Assembly (NCBI GenBank): GCA_902799955.1
Contig: CADCCQ010000024.1
Location: forward strand, 1-49,565
From: an uncultured bacterium
GTDB lineage: Bacteria; Verrucomicrobiota; Kiritimatiellia; RFP12; UBA1067
Direction of reading: 5' to 3'
DNA length: 49,565 bases
The translations under genes and the position numbers were made by a program. Positions 44,501-49,565 of this stretch are shown here, in pieces (within the stretch, counting starts at the first letter, position 1; each line of letters opens with the position of its first letter). The notes under the pieces were generated by a model. The model was not told the DNA's origin. It made no database searches and saw only the letters and a list, made by a program, of their open reading frames with translations.

Positions 44501-47500
44501 CACTGGCGCGGGACTCACGGCGGAGAGCGAGTTCTATCTTGGTAGCATTCGCGCGAAGAGCGTTTCGGTGATCGATTCCGCGAACGTGTATGCCGTGTTC
44601 GATGTGCAGAACATCGCGGCGGATCGGTATTACGACGCAAGCGTCGTGGGGAACGGGGAACAGGGAACGGGGAACGGGTCTGTGGTGATCCGCGACGCGG
44701 TGTACATCAACAAGGTGGCGAAGGGCCCGATCCTCGAGGCGAAGCTAGAGCTGCCGGAGCGCACGCGCGACAACCGCATCTACACGGGCTATGTCGTGTA
44801 CGAGAACAAGGGCGACACGCAGATGAACGCGCCTACGTTCATCATCAACATCGCGGAGGCGTCTTCGACCAACACCGTAATCGGCGCGTACGACGATGAC
44901 GACGACAACCTCACGCTGCAGCGCGTGTTGATCGTCGGCCTCGGCTCGTCGCATCCGGCGGGCATCCTGAAGCCCGGCGACTCGGGTCGCCTGCCGTTCA
45001 AGTTCAAGCCGGTCGGCAGTTACCAGTTCAAGCTCGACTCGCGTTACACCTCCGACGAGGTGGCGGGCGCCGTCACGCGCATGAACCTGCGCGGCGGGCC
45101 GGTGCGGTTCGACGGTTCCTCGGCGCGCGGCCTCGCGAACCTTATCCAGAAGGGCGAAGAGGCGGCGGCCATCTCTGGATGGCTGCTCGACGTCCGCACG
45201 CGCGAGCCGCTTGCGGACGCAGGGCTCGGCCTGACGCTGCAAACGGGGAACGGGGAACAGGGAACGGGGAACGGAGAGGAACCGTTCGTCCGGACGGCGA
45301 CGACGGACGCGAACGGCTACTTCTCGTTCGAGCAGCTGAGGGACGGCGCGTACCAGCTTTCGGCCGACGTCGGCTACGTGCTGGTCACGACGAACCTCAT
45401 CACCGTGGCGGGACAGGCGGACGTCAACGGCTACGAGGCGACGGCGCTTCCGCCCGGCGTGGTCACGGGCTACGCGATGAGCGACGACGGCAATCCGATC
45501 CAGTACGGCGACGTCACGCTCTTTACGGCGGTGGGCGACATGGTCGGTACGACCGTGAAGACCGACGGCTACGGCGCGTACCGGTTCACGGGGCTTGAGA
45601 ACGGCGCGTACACGGTGTACGCCAAGCCGTTCGAGTCGTTCAGGGGCGTGATGGTGACGAACGTCGTCATCGAGGCGGCGGGCCGCGAGCGGCGCATCGA
45701 CATGGAGTTGAAGCGTACGGCGCGCGCCTACGGAACGGTGACGATGTACAACGGCGGGACGGCCGTGGACGGCGAGGTACGCCTCTATGACGACGAGGGC
45801 AACTTCCTGAAGGCGGATGTCGCGACGAACGGCGTGTGGGAGGCGGCCGGCATTCCGGTGGGTGAATACTCCTTCGCGTACGTCTCGGCGGACGGCGCGC
45901 TCGACTCCGCGCGCGTCGTGGCCGCGTTCGCGCAGGGCGACGAGCGGGAGATCGCGCTCACGGCCCGGCCCGCGATCATGTTCCGCGCGTCCACGCGCTT
46001 CGGCGCGATCAACGTGGACGCGGGCGAGAAGCTTGAAGTGCGCTTCGCCGCGACGGGCTACGCGAACAACACGAACGTCGTCGCCGTCCAGTGGGACTTC
46101 GGCGAAGGCGATCCTGTCGAGGTGGACGAAGTCGAGACGACGCACACCTACGCCACGACCGGCTACAAGACCGTGCGCCTGCGTCCGAAGTATGCGGACG
46201 GGACGTACGGGGACTGGGACGAAACGGAGAACTACATTTTCGTGAGCGCGCCGGTCGAGACGATCTACAAGGCGAACGCGATCGTCCTTCAGGGCTTCGA
46301 CGACGCGGGCGCGGTGACGAATGCGGGGACGCTCGTCGTGACGGGAGTCGGCACGAACTGGCTGGAGCTTGCGGGCACGGGAGGCATTCCGCTGGAGGCG
46401 GGCGTCGTGATCGCCGGAAGCTACACGAACGCCGAGAACGAGCCCGACTGGTTCGTCCGCAAGGTCGTTGCGGTCAGCGGCGACGCGGGCGGCTGGCGTC
46501 TCGCGACGGAATACGGCGACGAGGACGATCTCTACGAGCAGTACTGGTCCAACTGGGGCTTCGGAGCGACCGAAGAGGAGATCAGCTCGGGTACGCCGCA
46601 GCATGCCGGGCGGCTTCACGCATCGCGCGGCCCCGCGCGACTCATGGCGGGCGACAAGAAGAAGGGCTTCGGAGACAGGGCGAAGGGCCTGCTGCCGAAG
46701 ATCTACGGCGAGGGCGGCGTCACGTTCAACGTCATGTGCTCGCCGGACATCACGTGCTTCTACTCCTACTACAGGCTCAACATCAAGGGCACGAACTACG
46801 TCACGCGGCGCTTCCGCGACTACCACGAGATGGTGCCGGAGGTCTATGGCGACATGCACCGCGAACTGCGCATCTTCGGTGACGTGTCGCTCACCGCGAA
46901 CATCGACATCTCGGCCGAGTACTCGGGTGGATGGAAGAAGGAGTACCAGTACGACCTTCTGCCGAAAGTGATGAAGGCCGCGCCTCAAGCCGCCAAGATC
47001 ATCCCGCACTTCACGATCAAGACCGAGGCGGCGGGGAAGATCGGCGGATCGCTCCACGGCGAGGCGTCGGTCATCGGATACATCGACGTGGGCTTCACGA
47101 AGGAGACCGGAAAGAAGATCCAGTGGCACAAGCCGGATCCGTTCAAGGGCCACGTCGACATGTCGTTCGAGACGGCCGGGGAGAAGGAGGCTTCCGGAAA
47201 GCTGCACGCTTCCGTCGGCGCGGGCTTCGGCGTGACGATGAAGGTGTTCGAGGTGCTGTCGGCCACGGCGGACGTGACGTTCAGCGCGAAGGCCGAGGCC
47301 GAGATCCCGTCGAAGGGACCGTCCAAGGCGTCCATCAACATCGGCTACGACACCGAGATCGCCATGAACTTCATCGACTTCAGCTGGCTCAACGCCGACT
47401 GGAAGGTGGGGCTCGACTGGTCGATCGAGGGGCTGTCGTTCTGGGGCATGGAGTGGATTTCGCCCGAGCCGGACTTCATCTACCGCCAGCCGCACGAGAA

Positions 47501-49565
47501 GGAGTGGCCGGCGCGCATCACGGTGACGGACCGCTCGAAGACGGGCACGTTCGTGCGGAACAACGGGCGCACCGAGGTGCTGCCGATCACCAGCGTGTCC
47601 TGGGACTACGGCCAGGGCCAGAAGTTCAGCTACGGCAAGTCTCAGATCGACGACGGCACGTACAAGCGCCATCGCATCATCGAGTTCAACGAGGAAGGCG
47701 AGTACACCGTCTCGCTGAACGTGCAGGGCGGCATCGTGCCGAACATCTTCCCGTGCCAGAAGAAGATCAAGATCAAGAAGCCTGACGAGCCGGAGGAGCA
47801 GAGCAAGATCCACAAGGACGAGTGGTTCGGTCCGCACCAGGACACCCAGACGTCGGTGGACCCGAACGAGATGGCGGGGCCGTTGGGCGTGGGCGAGCAG
47901 CGCTACGTGAAGCCGGGCGAGCCGATGACCTACACGATATACTTCGAGAACAAGGCCGATGCGGCCATCGCCGCGCAGGAGGTGTTCGTGGACAACCCGC
48001 TGAGCGAATACCTCGACTGGAGTACGTTCCGGATGGGCACGGTCTCCGTGGGCGGGCAGATCATCAGCGCCCTCGACGGCTACACGGCGGATGAGATCGC
48101 GTCCGCGACGGAAGCGGGACTCCCGCTGGCCGCCGAGATCGACCAGACGAACGGCCTATACAAGACGCGCGCAGAGGTCATGTTCGATGCCGCGACCGGC
48201 GTCGCGAGCTGGTACATCCGCGTGCTCGATCCTGCAAAACGCAAGGCGGGCGAGCTCCTGACCTGGCCGAACGACGACACGGCGGGCGTGCTGCAGCCGA
48301 ACCTCTTGCCGCCCGACGGCGAAGGCTACATCACCTACACCGTCAACGTGTGCTCGAATGCGCCGGCGTTCGCCGTGATCGACAATTCGGCGGAAATCGT
48401 CTTCGACCAGAACCCCGCGATCGTCACCGATCCGGCTTGGTGGAACACGGTGTCGCCGGTCGACGAGGAGCTGGAGCAGGGCAAATACTTCAAGAAGACG
48501 CTCGCGGAGCTTGGCTACGACGTGCCGACGGACGGAACGCCGTATACGGTGAAGGCGTTGGGGTTGCCCGCTGGGCTGAAGCTCGTGGGCAACAAGGCCG
48601 TGAAGGACAAGAAGGGGAAGGTCACCAAGAAGGCGAACGTCGAATGGTGGATCGAGGGCGTGCCGACCGCGCCGCTCGACTTCTTCACGAACCCGCCGTA
48701 CCTGGTGATCACCGTGAACGGCAAGACGACGACGGAGGTCCTGCCGCTGGAGGTCCTTGCCCAGGAGGTCATAGACCTCGGCGAGCTCGCGCTTGGACAG
48801 TCCATCAATATCAAGGGGTGGCTCCCTGGCGTTGGGGCGGGCTGGACGGTGTCCGGCCTGCCGACGGGCCTCAGTTTCGCCACAAAGAAGGTGACGAAGA
48901 AGTCCGGCAAGACAACCGTGACCGTCGCCGAGGCGTACGCCGTCTACGGTAAGACGACGAAGGCGGGGCTCTTCACGATCACCGCGAAAAAGAAGAAGGG
49001 CGCTTACTACGAGACCAGGAAGTTCCGCGTTTTTGTGCCGCCGAAGGCGGTTGACGTGGCGACGTTCGGCAAGGAATTGACGAACGTCACGACGATGGCG
49101 TATGTGCCTGTCTCGTGGAAGCTGGCTGGAGGCGACGGCGTCGATGGCAACGGCGGTGCACCCGCCCTGCCGGTCGTGCCGACGATTGCGAAGGTTGCGG
49201 GGCTGCCGACGGGCCTGACGTTCGCCGCTGCGAATGTCTATGGCTACAAGGACGCCAAGAAGAAGACGGGCAAGTATGTGAAGCAGTACGGCCAGACGAT
49301 CGTCGGCACGCCGACGAAGCCGGGCACGTACGTGGTAACCTTCACGAGGAACGTGACGACAGGCACCGGCAAGAACAAGAAGACGGTCGCCAAGACCTCT
49401 CAGATTCTATGGAAGATCGTGCAGAACGACGCGAAGCTGGAACTCGGCTTCAACACGTCCGGCGGAGTGGTCGAGGGCGGCGTGGTCGGCCTGAACTACG
49501 GCGACCTGCTCGCGTTCACGGCGACGAGCAACGCGACGGTGACTGCGAGCGGGATGCCGGAGGGG
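35583..49565 (+). CDS. giant multidomain surface/secreted protein (3' end outside window)
   Basis: The frame is open for 4,661 residues and runs off the window. A signal peptide (MKKMLLTLAALFAAFTPAMA) is followed, in approximate residues, by: beta-sandwich module (22-300), Ig/PKD-like (300-405), beta-helix (410-680), divergent InlB-like repeat (670-741), beta-helix (742-1036), FnIII (1030-1120), second copy of the first module (1122-1380), PKD-like (1383-1476), beta-helix (1479-1756), two InlB B-repeats (1761-1902, YTVTFDANGGT...GWYTA), BspA-type leucine-rich repeats (1904-2327), beta-helix (2360-2714), CARDB-like (2713-2843), Cna-B-like repeats (3195-3450), PKD (~3475-3550), a DUF11-like repeat (~4085-4280, DPNEMAGPLGVG), then putative-Ig repeats. 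The plan suggests adhesion to or handling of polymers; no catalytic site is recognised. Confidence 0.9.
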   Translation, partial: MKKMLLTLAALFAAFTPAMADGLAITPTEIPVATQMVAYAQTFAATGGSGSYSWSVVPWTYETAEPTYSVGANETPLWDGTAMKGNTAYKLPFTFTYCGTQYDTIYVDSHGFLMFDPNYSSSDYAYKSYLSYGYTGLAVLWKNYAQASGWVDTSVDGQVSFRFEVFYESGDTTNTWAHKTTLYSDGRIRFAYRQSAGDSIPDNFAIGLAVGNMRGGYSYASLPLAGDGDPIPSNDYVFKTYGIPEGFYFESSYYDYSTYQYVPRFYGQSTKHGQVPFALKVTDGNDGTAVTNFYDFVIVENPDKEPVIDAVTPATTNAFHRLSVGDTMDFHVDAHDLADGPFDINWVFYRSDSQYSASTNIGTGADFTFTATRELYDFQYSSGESVLKCIVSDAFWTNTVTWKVSIRRDTYIDFCAAEGGNGTEASPYNNLRDDYLKFGDKIIIAPGRYELDYMNLGSKGLQFVSTGTMDDTTIAFTSGYALSGNYGERASFTGFTFENVSGASYVNFTNCSLSGIKDRDYGIQDCDLTGCYVWGCSVSRNLFTDCTLADCTVAGNEITTTEDEYDDLGAIGARCHMVNTIVVNNLADDGSEANFNPDEWSAREMSATNCCTIPAMTDYGTGNFEAHPSFVYATMGDLRLRAGSACLADNPANNTGAYKGPGVEGFIVHAFTDPVRGIFSDGSELQIVASNETAYVMVKPLTDRAFLGWVTNGVEVAGVTTPELAIENIDCDYEVEALFEYKEFYVNPTEVDDTGDGSAAAPKKTVAAAAALALDGETILLAEGTFEPFAFTSSTRITFLGAGPGKTIIDGGGSNTCVRLGSNATLKNASLVNGAAKNYAGGVYGGTIENCVVSNCVSMSWYDCYGAAAYNATVVNSLIVNNINTNSTSRGRAAGVSNCKVYNSTIANNVSAGYPGGAYYSHLKNCIVYGNTARSGYSEYNEIGSCQNETLSTGISDDIVAQSNLIGSDPWFVDAANGDYRLIAGSPAIDAGGEVLGFDFTHATDLAGDRRIRGTAVDYGCYEGGVVTAKPAAPVATGTSAKAGKGLPFVWSAVPNAAEYRIYRGTVNDAASATQVGTTTATNYLDLATTGGTDYFYWVSAWNSQFGESEKCGPIAVTSYADLKIETASLPAATEAVPYSVQLECSGNTGAVEWSLPYTAVTREASTFDGAVGEVVGQDWPTTSEGDYVITLPFSFTWFGKVYDKLTITEFGGLLFGEVDDFWITWGSYNIDNYSKIAVLEGRERMVKASEIRFDVQSDHVTVVWKGNYTNWSDPAEFSATLYPNNTARLSYGSNGNKHGGYIAFSDGSEDTVTVLKNNSTDDIAGMDDYVITSLPNESGLTIDEDGVLSGVFDYAGAYKVTALVHDTGYGDSVWKTWTLTVDANTNTRPVIDSATPAEGKVVFPIGDTQTFAVAAHDPEGAPLTYTWILNDEVVQTGSAANYVMTPPYAGVFSLACEVSDALWTNGQVSAEWDVYVGQKLYVDAASTAGEEADGTQAKPFKTLQEAVDWLGGGDTVLVAPGTYAPVRVYGGYMNDITFRATGSAAETIIDGNGAAYAVDDYNCAKEFTFVGFTIRNAGDLKYTGLTGSASYGVNLKNCVVTGCIADRCIVYGADVENCTIYGNTVTRYGAAVGFCTVVNSLFYGNTAGGTGVVYRSTLDHCTVYGNTAMVGGGLDATSTADHSIVWGNTATADASTANYEAGAQFTVSCTTPLPAGEGNIAQNPQFVDAADGDFRLADSSPCKDLDMGYSATGVVPVGTTYTVTFDANGGTPATTTRTVAKGKAVGTLPTATRAGYTLKGWYTAKTSGTKITASTTVTKDVTYYAQWTALPKYTVTFNANGGTCATASRKVYQGEAVGELPEATRGGWALVGWFTAKTGGAEVTSETVVTKAVTYYARWTEVYELVIDENGVLTGLTGTTPAALDVPATVTAFAADLFKGVTKITSATGGANVTKCGAGAFRDSGIWKAAPNGPVVVCGVLVGYKGTVPATLDVTNGVRVIADGALAGATTLTTVYLPESLVAIGDGAFKGCTKLDDVIGLESGVTVAADAFEGTLHATFRLTWSGTVVTGFKGPIQAEIVIPENATGIGVGAFKDQTAITSLSFEGTNLTTIGANAFQGCTGLAEVELPASLATIGASAFENCTSLAAFDIPAAVTTIGANTFKGCTSLATVTGGGSVETIRTDAFAGTPWYDAAPAEAFEEVRLGHVLVRMKGDVPASYEISTNVWMVANNAFDGVTTLSDLYIGTEVVSLWDRAFAGCTSLGSVTVPSGCRELGDYLFEGCTSLTNVFFRGHAPTNDVPNVFSGTPETLKVRVKEGSRGWIEPGSDSDLVPARWPYKTADGTLVPNALNRAVYEPEDLPGVVRSVVVDGNITNDTTWIGGKVYEIQQACFVEEGATLTIEQGAIVKLPLTSGRGYYSAENGLNVYGTLVANGTLANPVVFTSIRDDSWGGDTNGDGNRSEPYPGECKGVFVEGQHASIQATYAKFLYGHAINRHGAHACLMVHNPGAVSRLYGCEFSHAAMDGCFISGGRFENCVFTDCDRGLVSVGNNLRWGLDGGGEASVAVNCVAYGNRVGFWSHTSSMYITNCISAFNSEYGLTGDGGAVYSTRSCLWNPDGENTRYQNYRSWIYNVDNIEADPLFLDAENGDFRISVESPCVDAAYGDVAPELDFWGQPRMDVKYVRNTGSPNAAGEYPDIGIYEVPGSTERPVMNLEVENVAIVANGASSQLPIAIAPGETFTVNYTVRNTGTVAAKGSIRDTVRIKSAANGGTMVAGTVTHLYNLEPGASVELTASVAVPSAPAGEWLVGIDVNPNRDVFEQNMQRNSLWTEDAVEVTLPEMSAGAAATGATLQAGTTAGYVLADLPAEGGVVVITGSGGSAGGLALPVVARVATGHMPTAAMNDAMSFVRADGAIVLVVPPHSAGEAVYLALENIGVSSATVDVAVQPLATELWSVYPEIAANVGDMGFTFTGAGLTAESEFYLGSIRAKSVSVIDSANVYAVFDVQNIAADRYYDASVVGNGEQGTGNGSVVIRDAVYINKVAKGPILEAKLELPERTRDNRIYTGYVVYENKGDTQMNAPTFIINIAEASSTNTVIGAYDDDDDNLTLQRVLIVGLGSSHPAGILKPGDSGRLPFKFKPVGSYQFKLDSRYTSDEVAGAVTRMNLRGGPVRFDGSSARGLANLIQKGEEAAAISGWLLDVRTREPLADAGLGLTLQTGNGEQGTGNGEEPFVRTATTDANGYFSFEQLRDGAYQLSADVGYVLVTTNLITVAGQADVNGYEATALPPGVVTGYAMSDDGNPIQYGDVTLFTAVGDMVGTTVKTDGYGAYRFTGLENGAYTVYAKPFESFRGVMVTNVVIEAAGRERRIDMELKRTARAYGTVTMYNGGTAVDGEVRLYDDEGNFLKADVATNGVWEAAGIPVGEYSFAYVSADGALDSARVVAAFAQGDEREIALTARPAIMFRASTRFGAINVDAGEKLEVRFAATGYANNTNVVAVQWDFGEGDPVEVDEVETTHTYATTGYKTVRLRPKYADGTYGDWDETENYIFVSAPVETIYKANAIVLQGFDDAGAVTNAGTLVVTGVGTNWLELAGTGGIPLEAGVVIAGSYTNAENEPDWFVRKVVAVSGDAGGWRLATEYGDEDDLYEQYWSNWGFGATEEEISSGTPQHAGRLHASRGPARLMAGDKKKGFGDRAKGLLPKIYGEGGVTFNVMCSPDITCFYSYYRLNIKGTNYVTRRFRDYHEMVPEVYGDMHRELRIFGDVSLTANIDISAEYSGGWKKEYQYDLLPKVMKAAPQAAKIIPHFTIKTEAAGKIGGSLHGEASVIGYIDVGFTKETGKKIQWHKPDPFKGHVDMSFETAGEKEASGKLHASVGAGFGVTMKVFEVLSATADVTFSAKAEAEIPSKGPSKASINIGYDTEIAMNFIDFSWLNADWKVGLDWSIEGLSFWGMEWISPEPDFIYRQPHEKEWPARITVTDRSKTGTFVRNNGRTEVLPITSVSWDYGQGQKFSYGKSQIDDGTYKRHRIIEFNEEGEYTVSLNVQGGIVPNIFPCQKKIKIKKPDEPEEQSKIHKDEWFGPHQDTQTSVDPNEMAGPLGVGEQRYVKPGEPMTYTIYFENKADAAIAAQEVFVDNPLSEYLDWSTFRMGTVSVGGQIISALDGYTADEIASATEAGLPLAAEIDQTNGLYKTRAEVMFDAATGVASWYIRVLDPAKRKAGELLTWPNDDTAGVLQPNLLPPDGEGYITYTVNVCSNAPAFAVIDNSAEIVFDQNPAIVTDPAWWNTVSPVDEELEQGKYFKKTLAELGYDVPTDGTPYTVKALGLPAGLKLVGNKAVKDKKGKVTKKANVEWWIEGVPTAPLDFFTNPPYLVITVNGKTTTEVLPLEVLAQEVIDLGELALGQSINIKGWLPGVGAGWTVSGLPTGLSFATKKVTKKSGKTTVTVAEAYAVYGKTTKAGLFTITAKKKKGAYYETRKFRVFVPPKAVDVATFGKELTNVTTMAYVPVSWKLAGGDGVDGNGGAPALPVVPTIAKVAGLPTGLTFAAANVYGYKDAKKKTGKYVKQYGQTIVGTPTKPGTYVVTFTRNVTTGTGKNKKTVAKTSQILWKIVQNDAKLELGFNTSGGVVEGGVVGLNYGDLLAFTATSNATVTASGMPEG
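43743..43793 (+). repeat. ATTGCCA-type 7-bp repeat inside the giant gene
   Basis: GTTCCCA, ATTGCCA, ATTGCCA and TTGCG follow each other from 43768, preceded by related TTGCCA words. The frame is kept and encodes a low-complexity stretch (VAIVANGASSQLPIAIAP). Confidence 0.7.
44652..44679 (+). repeat. AACGGGG 7-bp tandem repeat in the giant gene (copy 1)
   Basis: Four 7-bp units, AACGGGG, AACAGGG, AACGGGG and AACGGGT, encode GNGEQGTGNG in frame. Confidence 0.9.
45242..45276 (+). repeat. AACGGGG 7-bp tandem repeat in the giant gene (copy 2)
   Basis: Five 7-bp units with the same AACGGGG-AACAGGG-AACGGGG order as the copy 590 bp upstream, again in the GNGEQGTGNG frame. Confidence 0.9.

Noticed and set aside
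44745..47837. Second long minus-strand open frame (about 1,030 codons)
   Set aside because: Same explanation: it is the antisense shadow of the giant gene, with no ribosome site or family signature.

Overview
The window looks like a chromosome fragment of a gut-type member of the PVC superphylum, most likely Kiritimatiellota or a close Verrucomicrobia/Lentisphaerae relative. The grounds are a GC-rich genome with TTG(A/C)NN-17-TATAAT-like promoters, a Minf_1886-family gene, DUF5107/TPR and GH110 genes, many secreted hydrolases, and a giant surface protein built of beta-helices, InlB B-repeats and BspA-type repeats. This placement is inference from gene content; no 16S gene is present.

Layout. 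1-2962: the 3' end of a large protein carrying an alpha/beta-hydrolase domain, then a secreted AT-rich unknown. 2990-5120: an EcoRI-type adenine methyltransferase overlapping a DUF262-HNH nuclease-like gene, a restriction-modification-like pair. 5473-13816: a corrinoid one-carbon cluster (two UroD-like methyltransferases, a B12-binding protein and an ASKHA activator) interleaved with a GH123/DUF4091-like glycosidase and a second secreted enzyme. 13966-19683: a GH110 alpha-galactosidase and a DUF5107-TPR protein that contains a 48-bp in-frame repeat. 19754-27121: core genes, namely an RpiB-SHMT fusion, infC with an apparent AUC start, psd-pssA-dapB-ABC ATPase, then tatA, a Minf_1886 gene and an RsmC-like methyltransferase. 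27182-31653: minus-strand VasI-like, ThuA-like and propeller genes around tRNA-Ala(CGC) and a hexose-phosphate mutarotase. 31654-34786: a strongly structured leader followed by an SGNH-esterase/GH63-like fusion broken by an internal deletion. 34961-49565: a DUF4160-DUF2442 pair overlapping the start of a giant surface protein (4,661 residues seen, continuing past the window end).

How the genes may work together. The secreted glycosidases suggest growth on host or dietary glycans. The corrinoid cluster could move methyl groups from a methylated substrate into one-carbon metabolism, to which the nearby SHMT domain also belongs; the substrate cannot be told from sequence. The methylase/DUF262-HNH pair is the best candidate for an incompletely described defence system. 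Smaller curiosities are the AUC start of infC, two probable leaderless genes, 7-bp tandem repeats inside and outside genes, and the multi-stem leader at 31883-32000.
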